A DNA stretch of 64,000 nucleotides, taken from the NCBI GenBank assembly GCA_027625915.1, contig JANTQA010000017.1, positions 1 to 64,000 of the forward strand, given 5' to 3'. The stretch comes from Anaeramoeba flamelloides. Lineage: Eukaryota; Metamonada; Anaeramoebidae. Below are positions 46,023 through 59,501 of this stretch, piece after piece (the stretch's first letter is position 1; each line of letters starts with the position of its first letter). The notes under the pieces were generated by a model. The model saw only the letters and a list, made by a program, of their open reading frames with translations. It was not told where the DNA came from and ran no database searches. The translations under genes were made by a program, and so were the position numbers.

Positions 46023-49000
46023 TTTTTTTTTTTTTGTGAAAAACAACAAGAACAAAAACCAAAATTATTCTTAAGAAAATTAGATTCAAAAGGTTCTGTG
46101 TTTTTGTTTTCGATTTCACAAAAATAACTATTTAGATTCTTTTTTTTACTTTTTTTTTTGTTTTCAATTTAAATTGAAATTGAAATCACTCAAAAGTTTA
46201 TAAAAGAGTAAAACACAAAAGAACTCATTAATTTCTTTTTTTCGAATTTTTTTTCTTCCTTTGTCTTTCAAAACGTCTAAAATTTCAGAAATAATTTCCT
46301 TTTACTTTAATTTCAAAAATTCAAATACAAATAATTGATGAAAATTAAAATTTTATCTCAAAGTTCGATAAGGAAGATTAATAAAATCTATAAAAATATC
46401 ATTTTTAATTGATTTTGGAAAGATCTTTGGTGTTTTTCAGCTAATAATCAATTAAATATTTTGGGAAACTTGAAATAAAAATTTTCCTTTCAAAATATAA
46501 AAAGAACAGTAAAAAATTCAATGAAAATATTTTTTTGTCTCACTATATTCGAAAAAGAAGAAACAATACAACTAAAAAGATAAAAGATCCTATATTATGA
46601 TTATTTTTCAAAAAAACCTAATGTTTGCTCTAGTTAATTAAAAAGAAAATGAGATTAAAATTTGATTCTTATTGAAAATTTAAATAAAAGTCTTGGCAAT
46701 TTTAATATTTACTGATTTTAAAGAAGTGTTAAATTCTCCTTATTTTTAAAAATACTAATTTATGAAAATTAAATGTGAACTTTTTGTTCACTTTACTGAT
46801 TTCTCAATAATTATAATTTTACTAATTTAATTGCTTTTTTTTAATTGAATTACTTTCCGAAAAATCCGAACTGATATGTTGACTAAGAGTAAAAAATGTC
46901 AATTCATTTTGAATTTACCATTAAAGCTTCAAAATCTGAATTTTTCAGAATTGACAAGTTTTATTTTTGTAAAATTACATTTTTAATAAGAGGTTAAAAA
47001 TTTTTAAAATCATAACTCCTTTTTCATTCACAGCCATTTCAAGACTTCCACGGAATTTTATATGAAACAAATGCTTTGTTTTGATTTATTTATTAAACTT
47101 TTTTGGATATCAGCTTTCTTCTTCTTATATTAAAAGAATTTAAAATTTCGGATCAAAAAAATGAATTGTTGTTTCATCGAAAATTTTGTGGTATACTTGG
47201 AAAGCCTAATTGATTTGTAAAAAAGAATGCAAATCAAAATAACTGCTGTACAATAAAATTTCTTAAAAATTTTAAAAAATGTGAGCAATCTTTTTTTATA
47301 ATTTTAAACTATATGATAATCAGACAATCACAAAAACCATATAACCACAACAAATGAATAATTTCAACTTTCTTTATCTTTTTCATTTGAATTATAAATA
47401 GGAAAAAAATTCACTACTTTTGCTCAGCTTTGAATAAAGATGAAGAAAGAATATTTTTGAATAAAATACAAAGAAAATTTTTAAAAAAAGTTGTTTTTTG
47501 AAACGTATTATGTGAAACGAAATTTTTTTTTACCAAGTTGAGTAAAATAATTTATCAAAATAAGAAAATTTAACCAAAAAATAATTTTAACTAATTTTTT
47601 AAAAATATTTATATAAATATTTAACAATTTGAAAATTATATTTAATTGCTTTCAGATTATATCCTTAGTATTGATATTAAAATCTATTTTTCAAATAATA
47701 GATTTTTTCTTTATTTTTACAATTAATTTTTGAAAAATTCCAAATTTAAGATATTCATTTTTTAAAATTGAGTTGGAATTTACTATAAGATCAAAGTTGA
47801 TCAAAAGTAATCACAAAATAAATATGATTGAATATAAAGGATTATTTCATACAGTTATAATTTTTAAGGATATAAATTGTTTAATAAATAAATTTTTTAT
47901 ATTTTCTGATATTTCAAGATTTTCAGATCTCTGTGGTTATGTGATTTCTGTGATTTTTGTGATTTCCATATTTTCTGCGATTTCTATATTTTTGTGATTT
48001 TTGTGATTTTTGTAATTTCTGTGATTTCTGTGGCTTTTTTTATGGTTATCAATTAAAAAAAGATTGCTCACATTTTTTAACATTACTGAAATTTTTTTGA
48101 AAACACGGTAATTACTAGTAAAAAATTTTTTTTAACCGACTAAAAAGGAATTCAAATTCAAGATTTTTTTTGATTAATTGATACAATTCCACATTTTTTT
48201 AATTTTTTTTTTTTCAATCTTTTGCATTTGAATAAATTTTGTTTGATTAAATTTTTTAAAAAAGTGACAAAATAATTTCATTTTAAAGCATCTATTAAAA
48301 ATATAAAAAACAAAAACATACGTCTTCTTTTCTTGTCATTTTTTGTTTACAATTAACTTTTTTCTAAGTTATTCTAAAAAAAAAACAAAAATTAAGTGTT
48401 ATGATAATTATGAATATTATTTTCCATAAATCTTTATTTTATAGTGTTTACCAAAAAAGACATTAACAAAAAAGAAAATGTATGAAAAATTTTCAAACTT
48501 TTGTTTTTATCCTTAATATTTACCTCAAGAAATTCAAAAAATTAAAAAATTCAAATCATAATTTATAAAGATTTTTTAAAAAAAGTTTTTAAGGAATTTG
48601 TAAAAAATGAAAACAAAAAGTTTTATTAATTTGACATTAAACAATTCTAAAAAAGTCCCTAAATCTTTTGTGGGTACATTTTAGAATTTTTTTTGCTTCA
48701 CACTTTTTAAAAATGCAATCAAGTAATTTAATACTTTTATTAATTATCCTCCAAAAAATAATAAAAAAAAAAAATACTGATTTACAATATTCCAATTACA
48801 AATACATATACAAGACTCTTTCAATATATCCATACATTCATACCAACATACATCTATACGTCCATCCACATAACTATATATTTCATTTCCTGAATAAAAA
48901 TGAAAATTATTTTAACTATAAATTTGATAGATCTATTTGTCTATTTCAACTGAACTACACATGAAAAAAATAAAACTTATTTCAGTTTTGAAATATTTTG

Positions 49001-51310
49001 AAAGAATTTGTTCATTTTATTTAAACATTTGCCAAAATAAATGCTAAGAATCCAATGTTTCAATAATCTGCATATTCGCAATGAACTTCTTTTAACTTAT
49101 TTCAATACTTAAATAACTTCCAATACAAAAAACTAAAAAAAAAAATCTTTCAAAGAAAGCTTAGTTTGTTTAATAAAGTTTGTATGAAACTTTTTTTAAA
49201 TCTATTAAATCACATCAATTTAACAAACAATTCATATTTACTGTCTTTTAGTAAATTAAATATTACAAATTTTAAAATTAAAAGAAAAAAATATTTATTC
49301 AGAGGTTTTAAAATCTTGAGGAAAAAAGTTTTAAAATATTTTACTTAAAATGCTTAAAATAGTGAACCAAACAGTTTGAGCGAACACGTTTTATAAAACT
49401 TTTAACCCTCAATTTTTTACAATGGTCGTAGCATTCTGAATAAATCTGAGATTGATTCTATAAAATAAATATAGGGTGTTTTAATTTTCTTTTTTCTTTC
49501 TTTAAATTCCAATTTTTGGTTAATTAATTTGTCTCAATGATTTAGATTTGATAATTTTTAAAAAGAAAGATAGAAATTACATAAACTTTGTCTTGTTTAT
49601 GCCTCAAGGAAAAAATAATACAAAGTTTATGTAATTTCTTTTTAAATTCCCAAAAAATGATGGGTTATTTGAAAAAGAAATAATTATTTTCCAATTTTTG
49701 GGATGAATATTCTCTTTCTATTTATATTTTTTTATTTTTTACTAAATTTAATTTTAAGTTATTTTGTTGTTAATGCTTTTTATTTATAAGAAAAAGGCAA
49801 AAAAAAAGAATTATTTTCTTCGTTTCGTTCAAAAAAAAACCACCATTAACAGAATGAAAAAAAAATTAAACAGTAAAAAAAAAAAAATTAAACAGTAAAA
49901 AAAAATAGAAATAGAGAAAAAAAAAAAACCCGTGGAAATAACAAATTTTATTCATACCAAAATGTCTTTAAGGAATTTATTATTACTTCAGTTATTTTAA
50001 ACTTCTTCACCGGCTTTTACTATAAAAAAAAAATTAAAAAAAAAAACATTTTGCTTAAACTTCAAATAAAATCATTTACAAGTTATTTTTATGAATGAAA
50101 ATGTTTTGTTTCATTAAAACTTCACCAAATAGTTGAGCCTTAATCACTCGACAAATTATTTATTTATCATAATTTCAATATTTTTGAATTTTATTCTTTC
50201 TTAACTTTAAAATAATTTTTTTTATTTCAAATATTGACCAATTAATTTCATAATTCTTAAATTTTAATATTGAAAAAAAAAATAATTATTATAATAATAA
50301 TAGATTATTCATATTCACAAACAAACACAAACACAAACACAAATACCAACACACATACCAACACAAATACAAATTACAACACAAATACAACATATCAAAA
50401 TAACAATAATTCCAATCAACAAAATCGTAATAATTATTATAATGAAGATAAATCAGAATATGAGGTCTGTGAGCTCTTCATTAGCAATATTGATTATGAA
50501 ATTACTGATAATCAACTTTCTGATAAATTTTCGAAATTTGGTGAGATTACATACCTTAGAATTGTAAAAGATCACGAAACAAACAGATCAAAAGGATTTG
50601 CCTTTATTAAATATACAAATTCCGATGATGCACAGAGAGCAATTGATAACACAAATGATGAACTTTTAGGATCAAGAAGACTTCGTGTCAACCTAGCAAA
50701 GGGTAAATCTAATTATAACAGAGGAAGAGGCAGGGGAAGGGGAAGGGGATTTGGAAGGGGAAGGGGATTTAGCAGAGGCAGAGGCAGAGGCATGGGAAGA
50801 GGCAGAGGCAGAGGATATAATAATTATAACCAAGAAGGGGGATACAACAGCCAAAATAGCTATTCTCAAAGAGGAGGGTACCAAAACGATAAGCAGTATG
50901 GTGGATATAATAACTATAATCAAGGTGGTGAATATAAGCAAAATTATAATAGTAATAATGATGGTTACAGAAAAAGTGGTGGGTACAACCAAAATAATTA
51001 TTCTACAAGCAACAGCTCTTATGAGAAACAAAACAATTTTCAAAACAATAAAAGTAGCTATGGTTACCAAAACAATTCTTATGATAACCAACAAAATACT
51101 TCTTCCAATTATAACTCCAATTACCAAAATTATAATTCCTCCTTTTCTTCTCAACCACAGCAACAACCACAACAGCAACAACAATCATCCCAATCAACCC
51201 AACAACCACAACAAGAAATAAACAAAAAGAACTTTTCCAATTATGGCAGTGGATACGTTGATAACAAATCTTCTTATGGAACAAGTGGGTATAAAGGCGG
51301 TAATATGTAA
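45634..51310 (+). CDS. RRM-RGG RNA-binding protein with prion-like ends
   Basis: Exons 45634-45652 (19 bases), 45822-45971 and 50304-51310 join in frame to 391 residues. Splice sites: ATCG^gtatga / aaaag^GC and CAAG^gtattt / atag^AT. The N-terminus (1-110) is rich in Gln, Asn, Ser and Tyr, with a Thr-Asn repeat. One RRM spans about 112-188, with RNP2 LFISNI (114-119) and RNP1 KGFAFIKY (153-160). An RGG box follows (about 190-228, GRGRGRGFGRGRG), then a long Gly/Tyr/Asn/Gln tail. Proteins of this plan bind RNA and GC-rich nucleic acids and enter nuclear or stress-granule condensates; this is a family property, not shown here. The last exon alone has no ATG, which prompted the search for upstream exons. 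The exon 2 tail (QKQGSYNQ) matches the style and phase of exon 3 (DYSYSQ). Intron 2 is 4,332 bases; an extra small exon inside it cannot be excluded. Confidence 0.8.
46345..46515 (+). repeat. Repeat R2, copy 4
   Basis: AAAGTTCGATAAGGAAG, TAAAAATATCATTTTTAATT, GGAAAGATCTTTGGTG and CTTGAAATAAAAATTTTCC match the other copies. It lies in intron 2 of the RRM gene. Confidence 0.72.
47276..48076. mobile_element. TIR element, 801 bases, TTAA-flanked
   Basis: Termini AAAATGTGAGCAATCTTTTT and its exact inverse, extending to 23 bases, with TTAA immediately outside each end. The arms continue with ATCACAAAAACC-type sequence on the left and a GTGATTT array on the right. No transposase. It lies in intron 2 of the RRM gene. 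Confidence 0.65.
47925..48042 (+). repeat. Degenerate tandem repeat, unit about 9 bases
   Basis: Repeats of TGTGATTTC / TTTTGTGAT with substitutions. It forms the inner right part of the 47276 element. Confidence 0.8.
49560..49647. repeat. Hairpin, 25-base arms
   Basis: AGAAATTACATAAACTTTGT and ACAAAGTTTATGTAATTTCT face each other across about 40 bases. It lies in the RRM gene's long intron, about 660 bases before exon 3. It may be a small fold-back element. Confidence 0.8.
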
Positions 51311-52676
51311 AACATTTTTAAATATTTTGTTACAATAAATGGTTGATTTTTTTTTTCTTTTATTGAATTATTTTTTTTTTTTGTATATGTTACTGTTATC
51401 TTACGATCAAATACAAACTCTATTTTTATTCTTTTTTATTCCTTTCTTTTTTCTTTATCATTGATTTTTACTTTTTATCAACCAAATTCTTTTTTTTTTT
51501 TATATTTATTCCAAAATCAAAATTTTGGGTTTTTTGATTTCCTTTTAACAAAATTCACAATTCCTTGTTTTCTATTTTTACTGATATTTTTTTTTTTGAT
51601 GGGATTTAAATTATTTTTATATTTTTATTCTCTATTTCTTTCAACTTTTCAAATCTATTTAGATTTAAAATTCAATTTTTATGATACAAAATTTTATGAA
51701 ACAAAATGATAGGAAATTTAATATTTTTGTTTGGTCGTGTGTTTTAGATCTGTAAATCGTACTTCAAAGTAACTAGATCTACAATATTATTAATTGAAAA
51801 GAAAATTTTCTCAAATAAATTAAATTATTTTAATAACTGGAAAAACAATATTTATTTATTCATATAAAGAAGATTTTGAAACAATTTATTATTTTTTATC
51901 GAAAAAATATCTCAGAAAAATAATCAAAAAATAAAATTAATAAAGAAAAATGTACCCAATAAACTTTTTTAAAACTTGGAAAAGTCAACTTATAACATTA
52001 AGAAATCCAATTTTAATTTGATTATTTCTAATAGTAATTAATAAAAAAAATATTATTAAGTTTTCAGTGCGTTAGTAATAACACACTATCAAAAGTAACC
52101 TTAGATTTTAATATTATTTATCATTTTTTTAAATTATTTTCATAGTGATAAAACTAATTTAATTCAAAATTATATCATAATAAATCAATGAATATTATTT
52201 AAGAACTTATTTAAATTATTATATTCGCTTATTTCTACTCTTAATAATTGGAGAATAATTCTTCTTTGTCTTTGAAATTCCAAGAAATTATATAAAATAT
52301 GGTAAATAAAAAAAAAAATTATATTATTGTGATCTTCAATGGTTCAAAGATTTGATTAATTTTTCTTATATATTTATAAAATATGATTAAATTTTTGAGT
52401 GTAAATTATCTCTACAAATAAATAAAGAAACTACTTTAAAGCCAAGTTTCATAAAACGAAAAAAAAATTGTCAAAGTCATTTTAAAAAAGCGAAAACTTT
52501 TTTTTTTTATAATTTTGTAAGAATTAACACTTTTTGTTAAGAAATTACACAATTATCTTAATAGATATTCTTATTTTATGAATAAAAATAAATCACAATT
52601 TTGTCAATTGTGTAAAATAAATAAATATGTAGATATCATTGAAGATTTGGATGTTTTCTCTGTGATTGTATGGTCA
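51311..52676. other. Intergenic, downstream of the RRM gene
   Basis: A/T-rich with T runs just after the stop (51340-51620). No gene is recognised; the 82-codon frame at 51461 is almost all Phe, Leu and Ile from T runs. Confidence 0.5.
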
Positions 52677-53130
52677 AGTGCCATAGAGTACCTAGGTTTT
52701 CTTGAGGTTTTCTGTTTTATTTTTTAAGTGTTCTAGGTTTTTTTTTTGAGGTTTTCTATTTTATTTGGAAACTCTATTGATTTTCGTTCGGTTTTTTTGA
52801 GTTTTCTATTTATTTCCAAAATCAATAGATTTACGAAATAAAATAAAAAACCTCAAAAAAAAACCTAGAACACTTCACAAATAAATTCAAAACTCAAAAA
52901 AACCTAGAGAAAATCTATTTATTTCCCAAATAAACAGAAAACTCAAGAAAACCTAAAGGCGCTTTTTTTAATTTTAGAAATAAAGAGAAAATTTCAAAAA
53001 TTTTCTTTCTATTTCTCAAATAAAAAAAAAAAACTAACGGTGATTTTCCAGAATTTAAAAGAATAGAGTAAAATCAAAGATTTTAGGCAATTCTTGTAAA
53101 TCCTCAAAAACCTTACGACTGCCCAGCCTG
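52677..53130 (+). repeat. Palindromic modular repeat, locus 6
   Basis: Head AGTGCCATAGAGTACCTAGG, then a large hairpin of GAGGTTTTCTATTTTATTT and AAATAAAATAAAAAACCTC around TCTATTGATTTTCG, followed by the AAATAAACAGAAAACTCAAG and GAATAGAGTAAAATCAAAGA modules. Ends TTACGACTGCCCAGC. Confidence 0.8.
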
Positions 53131-53362
53131 TGAAAATAATCTTAAAATCCGGATTTCTGAATTAAAAAAAAACTAATATAACTGATAGATTAAAAAAATA
53201 AATAATTGTTTAATTATTTTAAAGAATAATATTTCTAATATTTTTAATAACAAGGTTCAAAATCTTTATTAGCTCTAGTAGATCATTAAAATATACTTGA
53301 ATCTTTTAAAAAATTTTCTAAATTCAAGTTTAGGAATTCGGGCAAAAAAGAGGAATATTGGA

Positions 53363-53550
53363 GAGCGCCGTAGAGTGTCTAACTTTTCGAAAATTCAAAA
53401 GAATGGAGAAAAATCAAGGATTTTAACCAATTCTTTTAAATATTGAAAAATCTAACATGTTTTTTTTTTAAATTTAAGAAATCAACCGACAATTTCGATA
53501 ATTTTCTTAATAATTCACAAATTAAAAAAACCAGCGGTATTAAAGAGGAA
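53363..53550 (+). repeat. Palindromic modular repeat, locus 7 (short)
   Basis: Head GAGCGCCGTAGAGTGTCTAA, then ATTCAAAAGAATGGAGAAAA...ATTCTTTTAAATATTG and an AACCGACAATTTCGATAATT module. The middle hairpin found in loci 1, 2 and 6 is absent. Confidence 0.75.
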
Positions 53551-54200
53551 TTCTAAACACCTAATTTAAAATTAATAAAAAAAAAAAAAAAGAATTAACA
53601 CTTTTTTAAAGTTTTATGATTGAAAAAGGTTGAACTTTTTTTAAAAAAGTGTTTTATTAACACTCCAATCTCTACACCAGATTTTAATGTTGAGTTTCTA
53701 TTTTATTAAAACATAAAATTTTCAAAAAGTTTTAATTCTGTAATTTTTTTTCTTTTTTTAAAAAGAATACTTGATAAAAGATTTATTAACAGAATCGTTT
53801 TTATAGAACAATTTTTAAATTTTCTTTGTTTTTTCCAATCCAAAAATTCAAAAAAAATACATTCGAGAATATATCTGAAAAAAAATAAATTGGGAAATTT
53901 TGTTTTCTATTAAAAACCATAATTCATTTCTCTATAGTTGACAAATATGTTTTTTTTTACTTGATTTAATTCGATATTAATGAAAATAAGTTTTCTTATT
54001 TTAGGGGTGGGTAAATAAAAGTTATCAATTCCTTAATAAAAAATTGGAAAAGACTTTAGCACCTCTTGAAATTTTAAAAAAAAATGTTGTTAAAATATGC
54101 TTTTTAAAGACTAAAATTATTATAAACGTGTTATTTAGAAATGGATTATTGTTTTGAAAATTCTAATCTATTTCTAATTAATTTTAGGATTTTTTTTGTA

Positions 54201-54396
54201 TAGTCAGTTCCACTTTTAAGAAACAAACTTTCAACAAAATTTAAGGTACAAAAAAATCTCAAATTAAGGTACAAAATTCAGGTTCTAGTAAAATAAATAG
54301 TAAAAAAAAAATTCTAAAATTTTGTGCCTTAATTTGAGATTTTTTTTGTGCCTTAAATTTGGTTGAAAGTTTGCGTATTAAAAGTGGAACTGGCTG
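54201..54396. mobile_element. Tc1/mariner-type fold-back MITE, copy 6
   Basis: Termini TAGTCAGTTCCAC and GTGGAACTGGCTG, TA-flanked (54199-54200, 54397-54398), 196 bases. It lies about 70 bases upstream of the second Tc1-like remnant. Confidence 0.9.
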
Positions 54397-54464
54397 TAAA
54401 TTAATTTTATATGAAAATATTTTAATTGAAGTAAATTGAAATTGTTTTGTTTGTGAAGGAAATA

Positions 54465-54985
54465 TAAACTAATTTTCATAATAAATAGCCCAGTTACATT
54501 TGAATTTTGAATCGTATTAGTATTGTTTAGAAGTTTTTCTTCTCACAATGTAAAGTTTGAAAATAAATCATTTTTTCTCTTATTTATTTTTTCCATCATA
54601 TTAAGTTAAAATGTAAAATGAAAATGAAAATTTGGAAAGAAGTAACAGATGAATTAATGAAAAAAATTTGTTTCAAATATGAAAAAGAGATTAAAAATAG
54701 TTATTCAAATGAAAGATAATTGATAAATGGTTTTTTTTACCTTTTTAATTTGTCTATTTTTTATATAATGATTATTTCAAAATAAAGAGCCAATTTTTTT
54801 TTAACTGTTTTATTTACTTTTTTTTTATTTTATTTTTAGACAAACAATAAATATCTTTTGAGTATAGAATAGATTATTAAAATAGAAATTTTTATATATA
54901 AATAGATAACTCCAATTATTAAAAATATTTTTCTTTTAAAATTTGATTTTTATGTGTCAATGATTTTCAAATAGGGTTTACAGAA
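54465..54985 (+). pseudogene. Tc1-like transposase 3' end, MITE-free copy
   Basis: Diverged copy of 9530-10262. WKEVTDELMKK is intact, after which the frame is broken. The intron-like gap is continuous where copy 1 has its MITE (CCAATTTTTTTTTAACTGTT). Similarity starts near CTAATTTTCATAATAAAT and ends near CAATGATTTTCAAATAGG. Confidence 0.5.
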
Positions 54986-55079
54986 AAACGACTTGAAACA
55001 AATAAAAACATGAGACTTTTAGTTAACTCAGTCTAAAAAAATATATTTATTTATTTTATTATTATAATAATAGAAGAAG

Positions 55080-55450
55080 TGTAAATTACAGTCTAGTTAT
55101 TTTTTGACTTGAATTTCCTCAAAGGTAATTTAATCATAGATTTCATGAGTATTAATTAATGAAAATAATTTTACACTATCACAGCTTAAAATTATTTCAT
55201 TAAGATTTATTTCTTCTTCATTTATTGAGAAAAAGAAAATTTCTCTTTTTCATAGGAAGAGCATATTCATAAAAAAAATCAATATTTTATATTATTTCCT
55301 TCTGTTTATATTTTAAACATAAAGAACAAAATTTGTTTTGAATCTTAATTGATTACATAATAATATCTCGATTTAAGCAGTTATTAAATGCTCTGAATTA
55401 TATAATTGTTAGACTTGAAGGATAATTTAAATATTTTTGAGTTTTAAATA
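55080..55450 (-). pseudogene. LINE 3' end, third copy (minus)
   Basis: On the minus strand: QKYLNYPSSLTII, RAFNNCLNRDII, KFCSLCLKYKQKE and EINLNEIIL, then ACTGTAATTTACACTTC. It matches the other two LINE tails and shows the C..C pair most clearly. Broken by several stops. Confidence 0.62.
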
Positions 55451-55530
55451 TATCCTTTAGATTTTTAATTTTTGTGAGAATTTTTTTTTTTTTTTTTTCA
55501 AATCGAACCATAATCTCAAAAAAATATCTA

Positions 55531-55949
55531 CAGCACATATGCAAAAAGTGATATCTTGTGTTTACAATTTTTTAACCTAATTTGTCATTTTTCCAAAAAC
55601 CATAAAAAAATATATGGTATACCCCGACTAGAGACGTTTCTGGTTAGCATACTTAAGGTTTATAATATCAAAAAAAAAAACAATTTAATGAAAGAATATT
55701 AATTCTATTTATTTTTTTTTTTTTTTGATTTCTGAAAGTTATTTTGAATTTTTCGAAATAATTTTTCTTCCTTAAACATTTTTATTAGATTATTAAATTG
55801 GATTTTTTGCTATTAGAAAACTCAGGTTGGTTGAAAACGTAATAATTTCTAGACGGGTCACAAATAGAAAAGTTCAATTTTTTTTGGAAAATTGACAAAT
55901 TTGGTAAAAAACGAAAAATTCCAAGATATCACTTATAGTAAATATGCTG
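55531..55949. mobile_element. TIR element, CAGCA type
   Basis: Arms CAGCACATATGCAAAAAGTG...ATTTGTCATTTTTCCAAAAA and, inverted, CAGCATATTTACTATAAGTG...ATTTGTCAATTTTCC. TA at left; TT at right. Bases 15112-15180 contain a fragment of the same family. No coding content. It lies upstream of the RasGAP gene. Confidence 0.65.
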
Positions 55950-56626
55950 TTATTCAAGAATTGTACCTTCATAAAAAAAAATCCATTATACATACTTTTA
56001 TAAATGGAGTGCTTTAAAAAGCGTAAACACTGTAAAATATCCAAAAAAAATTTTTGAATTGTTAACTAAAACAAATTTAATTCACAAAGATAGACTTTTT
56101 GGGTACTTTTTTCTGATTATTTTTGAAATCGAAGTTTTTAAGAGATACAAACAAGTTGGTACTCATATGAATTACCTCCAATAGCAATATACTTGAATTT
56201 TTTACTTTTCACTAATGGAAGCTCATCCCTTAAATAATGAAAACAAAATACGTCTTGATGAAAGTCGATTTATTACAAATAAATTACTTTGTTCTTGAGA
56301 TTTTACAATAATGGTATTAGCTTAGGGGTAAAAAGATCTCTTTCCTATTTCATTCAAATCAGTATGTGTTGCAAATGTTTTTTCGATTTTGAAAAATTTT
56401 ATATTTCGATAAAACTCAACAAAGAAAAATATAACCGAAAGAATCCAGTAGATTTATCGAAATTTGATACATGATGATCAATTACATAATTTGGATCAAA
56501 AGCGTTGTTTTCTAGATATTTTTGTGTCTCAGAATTGTTTGATCAACTTTCCTTCTTTCATGAACTTTGCTTACTTTTTTTTCCCAAATTTCTCATTTTT
56601 TTAAATTTTACTTTGAGACTTGGCAA

Positions 56627-59465
56627 ATGAGTAAAATTGAAAAACAATCAAACCAAAATAAGAACGATCTCTCTGTGTATGAAAAACAAGACATTTTTTC
56701 AACTGGCTTTTATCAAAAATTAATTCAAACTATTCTTTCTGATTATTCTTATATAATTGCTCTTACACAGGTGAGTGATTTTTCTGATTATGTAAATCTT
56801 GCAAAATCTCTTGTAAATATTTCCGTTGGCTCTGGAGAAATAATGACTTTAATCAAAATACTAATGGAGTATGAATTCCACTATTATATCAAAGTTGATC
56901 CAAATTCAATTTTAAGAGGAAACAGTGTTGTTGTCAAAATATTTACCTTGTATACAAGTAAGTTTTTTTTTTTTTTCAACTTTGCTAAAGAATTTTTCAT
57001 TTTCTTTTCTTTAAGGACACTGTTAAACAAAAAAAAAAACACTTTCCTCTCTACGCTTTTTTTTCTTTTATTCAATTTTGACTCTTTTTTTTTTTTTGTT
57101 TTTTTTTGAATTTTTTCTGTTCCTTTTGGTTTTTATTATTTATTTTTTTTGAATAGGAAAAATTGGGTCAAGATTTTTACAAAAAGTGATTGGGCAAGAG
57201 ATTTATAATCTGCTAACCAGTTCTGATTTATCTTTTAATCTCGATCGTTATTCAATTGAGGAAGAATATTCTGATTTGAATGAACAAAAGCTAATTTATG
57301 AACAAAACTCAAACAATTTGCTTCTTGTTGCACAACAAACCCTCAACAAGATTTTGGATCCAAAAAATTTACGGTTTTTACCTGATCCAGTCTTCCAGAT
57401 TGCAAAAATTATCGGAGAGCTTTCACAAAAGTTTATCCCACAAAATACAAACCCTCTTATTGGATCATATCTTTTTTTGAGGTAAAAGAATACTTTTTTT
57501 TTTTTTTTCTTTTTTTCATCTTGTAAAGAATGAAACAATAATTTTCACTGATAAGAGAGAACACTCAATAACCAACGAAAAAGTTATACACCTGCTATGT
57601 TTGTTAAGAATTATTTCGAATTCATTTTTTCAACATTTGAGATTTAAAGTAAACAGAATTTGAACCTTTATCATTTTTCAATTTTTCTATTATTTAGAAC
57701 ATCCATTTAAAATAAAAATGTCTTAGAAGAAACAAGAAAAAGAACTTACTCAAACAAAGAGGTGTCACGAATTTCGATTTCTGTTTTACAATTTATTATT
57801 TGCCATTCCTGAAAAAAATTGCCAAATGGAAAAAATATTGTTAAATCGATTTTAATTGTAGGATGGTAGTGAAAAGGAAATTTTTCAATTCTTTTTTGAC
57901 TTCTTGTTTACTGATCAATATAAAATTATATATGAAACTGAAATTCCCCAAGCTTGAATAATCACTATTGTTAAAACCTGAAAGCCAATTTCTTATTAAC
58001 CAGAAAAATAATAGCAACAAAAATTTCCAAAATAGTTAATTGTAATAATGTTTTATTATTTAATCTCAAAAATTGAATGTGCTTACATTTTGATTTTATT
58101 TGATGTTTTTAATTCTATTTTAATTCAAAAATCCAATCTAATTTTTTTGGTCTTGGTTTTTGTTTTAAAAATGAAGTAAAAAAATGTGAAAAAAAATATT
58201 CCAAATTTTTACATTACCTACTATTTTACAATTAAAATAGATTTGACAATTTTTTTCCATTTCATAATTTTTTTCAAGAATGATTAAAAAAAACAAATAA
58301 AGCGAAGTTTTTTTTACCTATTACAAAGACAAAATACATAAACACAATATATATAAGGTATTTCCAAAAAAGTGGGACATTTTTTTTTACCTTTCATAAA
58401 AAATCCTCTTTTTTAGTGGATTTATTCGTTAATTGGCAATACCAAAACAAGTTTAATATCAATACCGATTAAATCAACGACTTAGGTATTTATTTCAAAA
58501 TATATTTGATGAAATATTCCAAAAAAATGAAAAAATAATACTTTTTTTTTTGGGTGAAAACGATGTACGACCAATTTCAATAAAAAACTGAAAATGTGGA
58601 AAAGGTACAATTGATTTTTTAAACAATCAAATAGAGTTATATACTTTCAATTCTATTTGAAAATTTGTTGAGATTAAACAAGTTATGATAACGATTTTTT
58701 GGATCAAAAATAAAATAATTAACACCAATTTTCACCCCTAAAAAATATCAGATACAATCGAGATCAAAAAATTTATTCTTGTTTTTATCGAATATACTAC
58801 TAAGAAATAAATTGAAGTACTCTCAGGAATCTATAAACGGTATTTAATGATTGTGTATATTCAAATACTTTTTTGAAGATTTAGTTTAATAAATATATTT
58901 GAAAATAAATTTGCCCTACTTTTTTTGGAAATAGCTTATAAACCCCGTTCCAAAAATTTGGACACACCCAAAATCAAAAATAGGCAAAAAAAAACCCAAT
59001 TTATTGTATTTTCCCAAACTTAATATAAAACTACATTTAAGTAACAAGGTATTAATGTTTTTATAAGTAATAATTTTCAGCCAAATTAAAGAAAAAAATT
59101 TAAAACTCAAAAATAAAAACAGGTGTGTCCAAAATAATGAAACGAGCGGAACAAAAAATGTATTACTAAATTTGTTGAAATTTCACTAACAATTGTTGAT
59201 CGATCAAATGATAAGATACCATCTACCAATTGTATTTGATTTTCCAATTTAACAAACTCAACACTAACCTTCTATCAACCATTGAAAAAAAATTTCGAGA
59301 TCTAACGAAACAGATTACGTAACTGCAAAAAAAGGAAATGAAAACAAAACAAAAAAAGACAAAAAATGAAATTGTTTGTAAAATCAAAATTCTTTCCAAT
59401 TTGAATTTAAAGTACAGTAATGATGTTCGTTCCACTGTTTAAACTGTGTCCAAATTTTTGGAATC

Positions 59466-59501
<36 letters not shown>

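Noticed and set aside
50693-51184. Large minus-strand frame over the RGG region
   Set aside because: Shadow of the RRM gene; made of Ile, Leu, Val and Ser from complementing AAT/CAA codons.
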